A stretch of DNA of 64,000 nt from Mycobacterium heidelbergense (GTDB lineage Bacteria > Actinomycetota > Actinomycetes > Mycobacteriales > Mycobacteriaceae): positions 3,534,001-3,598,000 of the forward strand of contig NZ_AP022615.1 in assembly GCF_010730745.1 (NCBI RefSeq), given 5' to 3'. The notes under the pieces were generated by a model. It saw nothing but the letters and a program-made list of their open reading frames with translations, made no database searches and had not been told where the DNA came from. Each line of letters opens with the position of its first letter. The first letter of the stretch is position 1. Of the stretch, positions 44,364 through 52,514 are shown piece after piece. The translations under genes were made by a program, and so were the position numbers.

Positions 44364-45374
44364 GTGGCGACGGCAGGCCAGGCCCGGTCCTGGGCGCGAG
44401 GCGCCCTGCGCGGCATCGGCGACTCGTTGTATACCCCCTTTGCCGGTCCGGACGGTGACGAGATCGACTGGGACGCCTACCGCGAGCTCGTCCGCTACTG
44501 CGTCGCCGACCTCCAGCACCCCATGCTGTGGTGCACCAGCGGAGTCGGCGAGTTCTGGTCGCTGACGCTCGATGAGCGAAAGCGGTTGCTGGAGTTGGCG
44601 ATCGACGTGGGACGCGCGGCCAACCCCGGTCTGGTGGTGCAGGCCTGCACCACGGCGGCGTCGGTCAAGGATTGCCTGGAACTGACCCGGCATGCGCAAC
44701 AGGCGGGCGCCGACATCGCCTACATTCAAACGCCGGTGATGGAGACCCACGGCGGCGAAGGGGTGCTGCGCTTTTTCGCCCACATCGCCGAGCGCACCGA
44801 CATCGCGCTGGGCATGTTCAATTCGCCCTCGTCGGGATACGTGCTCACCGCCGCCGAAAGCGCCCGGATCTACGAGCAGATACCGGCGGTGTGCGCGACC
44901 AAGGAGGGGGCGTTTCGGCCCCGCAACAGCAAGGCGCTGCACGACCTGGCGCCGGGCCTGGTGATCTGGGAGTGCGACCTCACGGTGTACCGGGCGGGCT
45001 GGCTGCGCGCCGGCATCGTGTGCCCGGCTCAGCTCGGCACCGTCGGCTATCTCCACGAGACGCCGCAGCGCCGGATCGTGACCGAGTACTGGGATTTGGT
45101 CTACAACGACAAACTGATCGAGGCGATGGACTTCGCGCGGGAATCCGGAATGGATCGATTCGAGGCTGACATGGGCTCGTGGTTCACCTGCTATCCGGGA
45201 AGGCCCGACTACTTCACGCACTGGGGCGCGGCGTTCAAGCACGCCGCGGCGGTCCTGGGCCTGCCCATCGGCGGCTACCCGCATTCCCGGCCCCCACAGG
45301 CGCTGCTACCCGACGCGGCGAAGAGGCAGATCGAGGGCGCCTACCGGCGGCTCGGTCTCGTCGGAAAGCGCTAG
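44364..45374 (+). CDS. DapA-superfamily aldolase/lyase
   Basis: A 336-residue TIM-barrel protein. The Schiff-base Lys lies in VCATKEGAFRPRN (near residue 188) and the partner Tyr in MFNSPSSGYVLT. The N-terminal GDSLYTPFAGPDGDEIDW is DapA-like. Members include dihydrodipicolinate synthase and hydratase-aldolases that cleave side chains of aromatic pyruvates. Being inside a catabolic cluster favours a carbon-carbon bond cleaving role over lysine synthesis. Start GTG after GAGAGGAG. Confidence 0.85.
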   Translation: MATAGQARSWARGALRGIGDSLYTPFAGPDGDEIDWDAYRELVRYCVADLQHPMLWCTSGVGEFWSLTLDERKRLLELAIDVGRAANPGLVVQACTTAASVKDCLELTRHAQQAGADIAYIQTPVMETHGGEGVLRFFAHIAERTDIALGMFNSPSSGYVLTAAESARIYEQIPAVCATKEGAFRPRNSKALHDLAPGLVIWECDLTVYRAGWLRAGIVCPAQLGTVGYLHETPQRRIVTEYWDLVYNDKLIEAMDFARESGMDRFEADMGSWFTCYPGRPDYFTHWGAAFKHAAAVLGLPIGGYPHSRPPQALLPDAAKRQIEGAYRRLGLVGKR

Positions 45375-45441
45375 CCGACAGCCGCTTTGATCAGGCGCTT
45401 CGCCGAACCGGCGGGGGCGTTGACGCGCGTTGCAGAAAGCT

Positions 45442-45462
45442 GTACCGATAGGTATACAGTAT
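45442..45462. promoter_or_regulatory. Operator-like palindrome S4 (weak)
   Basis: Half-sites GTACCGATA and ATACAGTAT with spacer GGT share the TACnG...TACnGTA core but are the least symmetric of the six. It lies 50 bp upstream of crotonase 6. Confidence 0.4.
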
Positions 45463-45512
45463 CTACTACGCGGCCACGTTCGGGTGGCCGCCGATGAAGG
45501 GGACGGGTCCGA

Positions 45513-46376
45513 ATGAGCACCGACGGCAGCGTGGTTGCCGAACGCCCGATCGCGTCGAACGAGCCGGTGCTCTACGAGGCCCACGACGGCGGCGTCGCCG
45601 TGATCACCCTGAACCGTCCCGAGCGGATGAACGCGTGGGGCGGAACGTTGACGAGCGGATTCTTCCGCTGTATCGACATGGCGGAGGCCGACCCCGACGT
45701 GCGCGTCATCGTGATGACCGGGACGGGGCGCGCGTTCTGCGCCGGCGCGTACATGGGCGATCTCGATTCCCTCTCGTCGACGACCGTCGAGTCGGCGAGC
45801 AAGACTGACGTGAGCGCCCTGGTGGCTGAAAAGCACCCGTATTTCCTCACGCAGCTGAGCAAGCCGGTGATCGCCGCGATCAACGGGTCGGTCGCCGGGA
45901 TCGGCCTGTCGATGGCGTTGATGGCCGACATCCGCTTCGCGGCGGCGGGCGCGAAGTTCAGCACCTCGTTCGCGCGACGAGGGCTGGTCGGCGAGTACGG
46001 CATCTCCTGGATCCTGCCGCGGCTCGCCGGCTGGGGAGCCGCCGCCGACCTGCTGCTGTCCGGTCGCACCTTCCTCGCCGAGGAGGCCGCCGAACTGGGC
46101 CTGGTCAAGGAAGTGGTGCCGGGCGAGCGACTGATGGACCGGGTCATCGGCTACGCCGCGGACATGGCCAGCAATTGCGCGCCGAGCTCGCTGGCCGTGA
46201 TGAAGCGGCAGCTCTACGCCGACGCGGAGCTCCCGATCGTCGAGACCAGCAACAGGGCCGAGAAGCTGATGCACGAATCGATGACCCGCCCCGACTTCAT
46301 CGAGGGCATCACCGCCTTCTTCGAGAAGCGCTCACCGAATTTCCCGCCGCTGACCGCGCACGGCGGCCAAACTTAA
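45513..46376 (+). CDS. Enoyl-CoA hydratase/isomerase (crotonase 6)
   Basis: A 287-residue crotonase and apparent paralogue of crotonase 1. Motifs: GRAFCAGAYMGDLDSL, AINGSVAGIGLSMALMADIR, FARRGLVGEYGISWILPRL. It begins at ATG (MSTDGSVVAERPIAS) and leads a plus-strand operon of crotonase, amidohydrolase, ligase, amidohydrolase and two acyl-CoA dehydrogenases, preceded by operator S4. Confidence 0.9.
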   Translation: MSTDGSVVAERPIASNEPVLYEAHDGGVAVITLNRPERMNAWGGTLTSGFFRCIDMAEADPDVRVIVMTGTGRAFCAGAYMGDLDSLSSTTVESASKTDVSALVAEKHPYFLTQLSKPVIAAINGSVAGIGLSMALMADIRFAAAGAKFSTSFARRGLVGEYGISWILPRLAGWGAAADLLLSGRTFLAEEAAELGLVKEVVPGERLMDRVIGYAADMASNCAPSSLAVMKRQLYADAELPIVETSNRAEKLMHESMTRPDFIEGITAFFEKRSPNFPPLTAHGGQT

Positions 46377-46408
46377 GCAGCCGAAGAAGATTGAGAGGAC
46401 GTCCGACC

Positions 46409-47620
46409 ATGACGACGCTGGACTATCAGGCGATCGACGTCGACAACCACTACTACGAACCGCTGGACGCGTTCACCCGCCACCTGCCCAGGGAGTTCAA
46501 GCGCCGCGGCGTGCAGATGGTCAGGGACGGCAAGCGCACGTGGGCCGTGATCGGCGACCGGATCAATCACTTCATTCCGAACCCGACGTTCGACCCGATC
46601 ATCGAGCCGGGCTGCCTGGACTTGCTGTTCCGCGGCGAGATTCCCGACGGCGTTGACCCCGCGTCGTTGATGAAGGTCGATCGGATGGAGAATCATCCCG
46701 AGTACCAGAACCGTGACGCCCGGGTGAAGGTCCTGGACACCCAGAACCTCGAGACGGTGTTCATGCTGCCGACGTTCGCCTGCGGCGTCGAGGAGGCCCT
46801 CAAACACGACATCGAGGCCACGATGGCGTCGCTGCACGCGTTCAACCTGTGGCTCGACGAGGACTGGGGTTTCGACCGTCCCGACCACCGCATCCTGTCC
46901 GCCCCGATCGTCTCGCTGGCCGATCCCGAAAAGGCCGTCGAGGAGGTCGAATTCGTCCTGGACCGGGGGGCCAGGATGGTGCTGGTGCGGCCCGCCCCGG
47001 TGCCCGGCCCGGTGAAGCCGCGGTCGTTGGGCGACCCGCTGCACGACCCGGTGTGGGCGCGGCTGGCCGAAGCCGGTGTTCCGGTCGGCTTCCACCTCAG
47101 CGACAGTGGCTATCTGGCGATCGCCGCGCTGTGGGGCGGCAAGTCCACCTTCGAGGGGTTCGGCAAGAAGGACCCGCTGGACCAGGTGCTGCTGGACGAC
47201 CGGGCGATCCACGACACGATGGCATCGATGATCGTGCACCAGGTGTTCACCCGCCACCCCAAGCTGAAGGCCGTCAGCATCGAGAACGGCGCGTACTTCG
47301 TCTACCGGTTGATCAAGCGGCTCAAGAAGGCGGCCAATACCGCCCCCTACCACTTCAAAGAGGATCCGGTGCAGCAGCTGAAAAACAACGTCTGGATCGC
47401 GCCCTATTACGAGGACGACGTGAAGCTGCTCGCCGACACGATCGGCGTGGACAAGATCCTGTTCGGCTCGGACTGGCCGCACGGCGAAGGGCTCGCCGAT
47501 CCGATGACCTTCACCGCCGACATTCCCCAGTTCCCGGAGTTCAGCGCCGAAGACACCCGTAAAGTCATGCGCGACAACGCGCTTGACCTGCTCGGCGTCA
47601 ACGTTCCCGCGTCGGCGTAA
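46409..47620 (+). CDS. Amidohydrolase-2 family protein 1
   Basis: A 403-residue TIM-barrel metalloprotein of the family that includes ACMSD and gamma-resorcylate decarboxylase. Family marks are IDVDNHYYEPLDAF at the start, VGFHLSDSGYLA and LFGSDWPHGEG (metal Asp) near the C-terminus. The usual N-terminal H-x-H pair is D-N-H here. Members decarboxylate or hydrolyse cyclic acids, so a ring-opened or aromatic intermediate is a reasonable guess. Start ATG follows GAGAGGAC. Confidence 0.85.
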   Translation: MTTLDYQAIDVDNHYYEPLDAFTRHLPREFKRRGVQMVRDGKRTWAVIGDRINHFIPNPTFDPIIEPGCLDLLFRGEIPDGVDPASLMKVDRMENHPEYQNRDARVKVLDTQNLETVFMLPTFACGVEEALKHDIEATMASLHAFNLWLDEDWGFDRPDHRILSAPIVSLADPEKAVEEVEFVLDRGARMVLVRPAPVPGPVKPRSLGDPLHDPVWARLAEAGVPVGFHLSDSGYLAIAALWGGKSTFEGFGKKDPLDQVLLDDRAIHDTMASMIVHQVFTRHPKLKAVSIENGAYFVYRLIKRLKKAANTAPYHFKEDPVQQLKNNVWIAPYYEDDVKLLADTIGVDKILFGSDWPHGEGLADPMTFTADIPQFPEFSAEDTRKVMRDNALDLLGVNVPASA

Positions 47621-47641
47621 CGCGTCGCCGGGGTGCCGCCG

Positions 47642-49306
47642 ATGAGCGAATGGACGATCGGGGCGGTCCTGGATGCGGTCGCCGACGCCGTCCCCGACCG
47701 GGTGATGACCATCTGCGGGGCCCGAAGAAGCACCTTCGCCGAGTCCGCGGACCGGACCCGTCGGCTCGCTAACTACCTGGCGCACAACGGCTTCGGCGCA
47801 CACACCGAGCGCGACGCGCTCGGCAACTGGGAGTGCGGCCAGGACCGCGTGGCGCTGATCATGTACAACGACCTGTACCCCGACATGGTCGTCGCGTGCC
47901 TGAAGGCCCGGGTGGTGCCGGTCAACGTCAACCACTACTACACGCCGCGGGAGGTCGCCGACCTGCTGGCCTACGTCAAGCCCCGCGGCATCGTCTACCA
48001 CCGCGGTCTGGGCGCCAAGTTCGCCGACGTCCTGCCCTGCGTGGGCGCCGACCTGTTGATCTCGGTCGACGACGGCAGCGACTACCCCGAGCTGGCCGGC
48101 GCCGTCACGCTGGAAGACGCGCTGGCGCAAGGCGATTCCGACCACGGCAACACGCCGTCACCGGATGACCTGCTGATGATCTGCACCGGCGGGACGACCG
48201 GCCGGCCCAAGGGTGTGCTCTGGCGGCAGTCCGACATCTACGTGATGTCGATGAACGGCGACGACCACGCGGCCGTCGACGAGATCCACCGGAAGGTACG
48301 GAACGCCGGACCGCCGTGGTTCGCGGTGTCGCCGCTGATGCATGCCGCCGGCATGTGGACCGCCTTTTCGGCGATCCTGTCGGGTCAGACGGCCGTCCTC
48401 TACGACACCCGGCGGAAGTTCGACCCGGCGTCGGCGCTGCAGACCGCCGAACGTGAAAGGGTCGGCATGATGACGATGGTGGGAGACGCCTACGCGGGGC
48501 CGGTGGTGGAGGAACTCGGCCGCCGCGGCTACGACCTGTCGTCGCTGTTCGCGATCGGCACCGGCGGGGCGGCGACCAACCTCAAATACCAACGGGCCCT
48601 GCTGAAATACCTGCCGCACATCACGCTGATCAACGGCTACGGCTCCTCGGAGACGGGGAACATGGGTTTCGGGCGCAGCAGGCTGGGCGCCCACGCGGAT
48701 ACCTTCACGTTCCGGCCCGGCGGCCTGGTGGTGTCCGAGGACTACACCCGGTTCCTCCAGCCGGGCGAACCCGAGGTCGGCTGGGTGGCCCGCACCGGTC
48801 GCATCCCGTTGGGCTACTTCGACGATCCGGCCGCGACCGCCGAGACGTTCCCGGTGGTGCGGGGGCAGCGGGTGGTGATATCCGGCGACCGCGCCAGCGT
48901 CGACCCCGACGGCACGCTGCGGCTGTTCGGCCGGGATTCGTTGGTGGTCAACACCGGCGGCGAGAAAGTCTTCGCGGAGGAGGTCGAAGAGGTGCTGCGC
49001 GCGCACCCCGCCGTCGCCGACGCGGTGGTGGTGGGCCGCGAAAGCGAGCGCTGGGGACAGGAAGTCGTCGCCCTGATCGAGCCGCGCGACGGAGCCGAGC
49101 CCGACGACGCGGCGCTGCACGCGCACTGCACGGCCGAGCTGGCGAGGTTCAAGGCGCCCAAGGCGTTCATCGCGGTCGACCGGGTGCGCAGGCTGGGCAA
49201 CGGCAAGGCCGACTACCGATGGGCCAAACAGACAGCGACACAGCTAGTTCCGGCGTCGACGAACGTCGCCGGCGCCCCGGGGAGCGCAAGGACAACTCGA
49301 CAATGA
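47642..49306 (+). CDS. Acyl-CoA synthetase, FadD3/FadD19-like, ligase 4
   Basis: A 554-residue ligase with ATP loop ICTGGTTGRPKGVLWRQSD near residue 180. Other motifs are SPLMHAAGMWTAF, VGDAYAGPVVEEL, SGDRASVDPDGTLRLFGRD, NTGGEKVFAEEVEEV and the terminal GNGKADYRWAK. This WRQ/DYRWA type resembles steroid-activating FadD enzymes of mycobacteria and the ligase at 56.4 kb. ATG 47,642 (MSEWTIGAVLD) chosen; GTG at 47,633 possible. Confidence 0.9.
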   Translation: MSEWTIGAVLDAVADAVPDRVMTICGARRSTFAESADRTRRLANYLAHNGFGAHTERDALGNWECGQDRVALIMYNDLYPDMVVACLKARVVPVNVNHYYTPREVADLLAYVKPRGIVYHRGLGAKFADVLPCVGADLLISVDDGSDYPELAGAVTLEDALAQGDSDHGNTPSPDDLLMICTGGTTGRPKGVLWRQSDIYVMSMNGDDHAAVDEIHRKVRNAGPPWFAVSPLMHAAGMWTAFSAILSGQTAVLYDTRRKFDPASALQTAERERVGMMTMVGDAYAGPVVEELGRRGYDLSSLFAIGTGGAATNLKYQRALLKYLPHITLINGYGSSETGNMGFGRSRLGAHADTFTFRPGGLVVSEDYTRFLQPGEPEVGWVARTGRIPLGYFDDPAATAETFPVVRGQRVVISGDRASVDPDGTLRLFGRDSLVVNTGGEKVFAEEVEEVLRAHPAVADAVVVGRESERWGQEVVALIEPRDGAEPDDAALHAHCTAELARFKAPKAFIAVDRVRRLGNGKADYRWAKQTATQLVPASTNVAGAPGSARTTRQ

Positions 49307-50169
49307 CGCATGGTTCCGCCCGACCGGCCATCGACTGCCTGGTCAATGTGCACTTCGGCGAGACAGAGGTGCAACCGGAGTTCATGACGAAGGTCCGCGA
49401 CGACTACTTCAAGGGCCCCGCGTCGATGTTCGACCCCGTGGACCTGTCGGAGTTGCTCGGCGAGATGGACGAACACGGCGTCGAAAAGGCCATCCTGATG
49501 GACAACCTGGCCAAGCCGTCGGTGACCGCCCGCAAGTTCGTCGATGCGCGCCCGGACCGTTTCGCGCTGGCCATGGGGGGCGTCAACCTGCTGCGTCCGG
49601 TGGCGTCGCTGCGGCAGCTGGCCTCGACGGCGGCCGACCTGCCGGTGGCCTACGCCGTGGTGGGTCCCAGCTTCTGGGCCGACGGCCAGTACCCGCCCAG
49701 CGACGCCGTGTACTACCCGCTGTATGCCAAGTGCGCCGAGATCGGCCTGCCGCTGTGCGTCAACACCGGCATCCCGGGGCCGCCCATCCCCGGCGAGGTG
49801 CAGAACCCGATCCACCTCGACCGGGTGTGCGTGCGCTTCCCGGAGCTGAAGCTGTGCATGATCCACGGCGCGGATCCCTGGTGGGACGTCGCGATCCGGA
49901 TGCTGATCAAATACCGGAACCTGCGCCTGATGACCTCGGCGTGGTCGCCGAAGCGGTTGCCGGACAGCCTCATCCACTACATGCGCACCCGGGGCCCCGA
50001 CAAGGTGATCTTCGCCTCCGACTGGCCGGTGCTGCGCCAGCATCGCGTGATTCCCGAGGCCAACGCCCTCGACCTGCCCCCGGAAGTCCTTGACAATTAC
50101 CTCTACAACAACGCCAACGAGTTCTTCTTCGGCGGTGGCGCGCGGCCCGACCAGAATCAGGAGCGGTGA
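49303..50169 (+). CDS. Amidohydrolase-2 family protein 2
   Basis: A 288-residue amidohydrolase with RPAIDCLVNVHFGE at the start, MIHGADPWWDVAI in the middle and IFASDWPVLRQHRV (metal Asp) near the end. It is shorter than protein 1. The ATG overlaps the ligase stop (ATGA). Two amidohydrolases flanking one ligase suggests they act in series or as a hetero-complex on the activated acid. Confidence 0.84.
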   Translation: MTHGSARPAIDCLVNVHFGETEVQPEFMTKVRDDYFKGPASMFDPVDLSELLGEMDEHGVEKAILMDNLAKPSVTARKFVDARPDRFALAMGGVNLLRPVASLRQLASTAADLPVAYAVVGPSFWADGQYPPSDAVYYPLYAKCAEIGLPLCVNTGIPGPPIPGEVQNPIHLDRVCVRFPELKLCMIHGADPWWDVAIRMLIKYRNLRLMTSAWSPKRLPDSLIHYMRTRGPDKVIFASDWPVLRQHRVIPEANALDLPPEVLDNYLYNNANEFFFGGGARPDQNQER

Positions 50170-50173
50170 GGCG

Positions 50174-51235
50174 ATGGATCGCTACGAGTTACGCCGGCAG
50201 GACTACAGCCTGACCGAGGACCACAAGGCCCTGCAGGCCGCCTACCGCCAGCTGCTGGAGGCCCACTGCCCGATCGAGACGGTGTGGGCCGCGCAGGACA
50301 CCGGGTTCGACAAGAGCCTGTGGGAGCGGTTGTGCGCCATGGGCGCAACCTCCATGGCGGTCGGCGAGGACGCCGGCGGTGACGGGGCGACCCTGGTGGA
50401 TCTCGCGCTCGTCGCCGAGGAGCTGGGCCGGGCGCTGGCCCCGGTGCCCTGGATCGACCACGTGTGCGCCGCGCGGCTGGCCGAACGACTCGGCGCCGTC
50501 GAGGCCGACGTGATCGAGGGCGGCCGGATTCTGGGGCTCGACGCCGCACCGGAACCCGTCGCGGGGCCGCGACTCGTCCCCTCGGCGGCGGTCGCCGACG
50601 GCCTCGTCGTCCGCGACGGCGACAAGGTGGTCCTGTTGACGTTCGCCCCCCGGCCCGCGCGGGTGCCCAACATCGGCCAGCTGCCGATGGCCTGGGTGGA
50701 CCCCGGCGCGGCCGATTCGCGGACCGTGCTGGGTTCGGGCCCCGAAGCCGTTGCGGCGCACCGTCGCGCGCTCGACGAGTGGCGGCTGCTGACGGCCGCG
50801 GCGCTGGCCGGCCTGGTCGAGCAGGCGATGACCATCGCGGCCGAGTTCGCGAAATCCCGGTACACGCTTGGCGTTCCGATCTCGACGCTGCAGGCGATCT
50901 CGCATCCGCTGGCCAACATGGCGATCGTCGTGCAGGGCGGCCGTAACCTCGCCCGGCGCGCCGCCTGGTTCCTCGACAACGAGCCCGGCGAGCGCCCGGA
51001 ACTGCCCGGCTGCGCGTTCGTGTTCATGGCCGAGGAAGCGGCCAAGGCGGCCACCATGGCGGTGCACATCCAGGGCGGCCTCGGGGTGTCCACGGAAGCC
51101 GCGGCGACGGCGTATCTGGTGCGGGCCCGCGGCTGGGCGCTGGCCGGGGGCGATCCCGGTGTCACGGCCAGGCACGTGGGGCGGCACGTCGCCGAACGCG
51201 AAAGCGCCGCCGCGATCTCACCCGTCTCCGTGTAA
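50174..51235 (+). CDS. Acyl-CoA dehydrogenase, small (beta-type) subunit
   Basis: A 353-residue dehydrogenase-fold protein. The FAD loop usually seen as TEPxxGSD is not visible; the middle domain is divergent (LVPSAAVADGLVVRDGDKVV). AKSRYTLGVPISTLQAISHPL and IQGGLGVSTEAAATAYLVRA are recognisable C-terminal parts. It pairs with the next gene like the alpha/beta dehydrogenases of mycobacterial steroid degradation. Start ATG (MDRYELRRQDYSLTED). Confidence 0.85.
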   Translation: MDRYELRRQDYSLTEDHKALQAAYRQLLEAHCPIETVWAAQDTGFDKSLWERLCAMGATSMAVGEDAGGDGATLVDLALVAEELGRALAPVPWIDHVCAARLAERLGAVEADVIEGGRILGLDAAPEPVAGPRLVPSAAVADGLVVRDGDKVVLLTFAPRPARVPNIGQLPMAWVDPGAADSRTVLGSGPEAVAAHRRALDEWRLLTAAALAGLVEQAMTIAAEFAKSRYTLGVPISTLQAISHPLANMAIVVQGGRNLARRAAWFLDNEPGERPELPGCAFVFMAEEAAKAATMAVHIQGGLGVSTEAAATAYLVRARGWALAGGDPGVTARHVGRHVAERESAAAISPVSV

Positions 51236-51249
51236 AGGATTATCGAACA

Positions 51250-52437
51250 ATGGATTTCAGCCGCGTAGCACTCGACGACGACGACACGGCGTTCCTCGCG
51301 GAGGTGCGGGCCTTCCTCGCCGAGCACGTGACCGACGAGGTTCGCCGGCGCGACCGCGAAACCGGGGACAACTTCGACGAGGGCGTGCACCTGGCGATCG
51401 GCGCGGCCGGCTACCTGGAGAAGGAGTGGAAGCCGGCGGCCGAAGGCGGATTCAGCCGGGTTCGCCGCCGCATCTGGGAGCTCGAGAAGCGCCGGGTGCA
51501 TACGCCCTGGGTGACCTGGGGTACGACGGCGATGGTGGCGCGCGCCGTCGCGACGTTCGGCAGGCCCGAACTCGTCGAGGAGGTGCTGCCCAAGGTCTTC
51601 AGCGGGCACGTGCGAATGTGCCTGGGCTACACCGAGCCCGAGGGCGGATCCGACGTCGCGACCTGCAAGACCCGGGCGGTGCGCGACGGCGACCAGTGGA
51701 TCATCAATGGCTCGAAGATGTTCACCACCGGCGCGCACAACTGCCAGTACGTCTTCCTCATCACCAACACCGACCCGGACGCCCCAAAACACAAGAGCCT
51801 CACCATGTTTCTGGTGCCCCTCGACCTGCCGGGAATCGAGATCCAGGGCATCCGCACCGTCGACGGCGACCGCACCAACATCGTGTACTACAGCGACGTC
51901 CGGGTCGACGACAAGTACCTGCTCGGTGAGGTCAACGGCGGCTGGACCGTGCTGCGCGGGCCCTTGGACACCGAACACGGCGCGGTCGCCGCGGCACCGG
52001 ACGGGTTGCAGGACGTCGCGATCATGGCGCACCAGGCCGGGTTCATGTCCGCGGCGGTGGACGCGGTGGCGGCCACGGTCGCACGACCGGGCCCGGACGG
52101 CGCACGCCCGGTCGACGACGGGTCGGTGGCATACCGGCTGGGCCGCAGCGTCGCCCGCGTGGAGGCGGCCCTGTCGACCCCGAGCATCTTCGGCCGCGTC
52201 GCGCAGGCGCAGGCCATGCGCGACATCGCGCCGGACCTGATGGACATCGCCGGGCCCGCCTCCGCCCTGCCCGTCGACACCGACGGCGCCGCCGACGACG
52301 GGGCCGCGGAATATCTCTACCGATTCGCCCCGCTGGCCGGGATCTACGGCGGCACCCTGGAGGTCTTCCGCAACATGATCGCCCAGCATGCGCTGGGCCT
52401 CGGCAAGCCCAACTACGCGGCGCCGGCCGGAAAATAG
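51250..52437 (+). CDS. Acyl-CoA dehydrogenase, large (alpha-type) subunit
   Basis: A 395-residue dehydrogenase with the FAD loop LGYTEPEGGSDVATCKT, INGSKMFTTGAHN and the C-terminal LAGIYGGTLEVFRNMIAQ. It follows the divergent subunit by 14 bp. The pair arrangement suggests an alpha2beta2 enzyme for bulky acyl-CoAs. It is the last gene of the operon before palindrome copy 3. Confidence 0.9.
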   Translation: MDFSRVALDDDDTAFLAEVRAFLAEHVTDEVRRRDRETGDNFDEGVHLAIGAAGYLEKEWKPAAEGGFSRVRRRIWELEKRRVHTPWVTWGTTAMVARAVATFGRPELVEEVLPKVFSGHVRMCLGYTEPEGGSDVATCKTRAVRDGDQWIINGSKMFTTGAHNCQYVFLITNTDPDAPKHKSLTMFLVPLDLPGIEIQGIRTVDGDRTNIVYYSDVRVDDKYLLGEVNGGWTVLRGPLDTEHGAVAAAPDGLQDVAIMAHQAGFMSAAVDAVAATVARPGPDGARPVDDGSVAYRLGRSVARVEAALSTPSIFGRVAQAQAMRDIAPDLMDIAGPASALPVDTDGAADDGAAEYLYRFAPLAGIYGGTLEVFRNMIAQHALGLGKPNYAAPAGK

Positions 52438-52444
52438 CAGCCCG

Positions 52445-52502
52445 CGAGCAGACACAGACTCGCACACGATCGCGCGAATCGATGCGAGTCTGTGTCTGCT
52501 CG
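52445..52502. repeat. Palindromic element, family 1, copy 3
   Basis: Perfect 20-bp arms (CGAGCAGACACAGACTCGCA and its complement) with an 18-base loop, filling the convergent gap between the dehydrogenase and the thiolase-like gene. Confidence 0.78.
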
Positions 52503-52514
52503 GCGGTGAAAGTT

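Noticed and set aside
41607..45284. A 1,225-codon open frame on the minus strand
   Set aside because: It is antisense to five well-supported genes, its composition is Arg/Gly/His-rich, and it shows no family motif. Long antisense frames are expected at this G+C content.
44364..45374. Reading the DapA-like gene as the lysine-biosynthesis dapA
   Set aside because: It lies in a catabolic cluster and differs from true DapA in the N-terminal region and tail, so a catabolic lyase is more likely.
46373..48145. A 590-codon minus-strand frame
   Set aside because: Mirrors the amidohydrolase and ligase 4 genes and has no family similarity or ribosome site.
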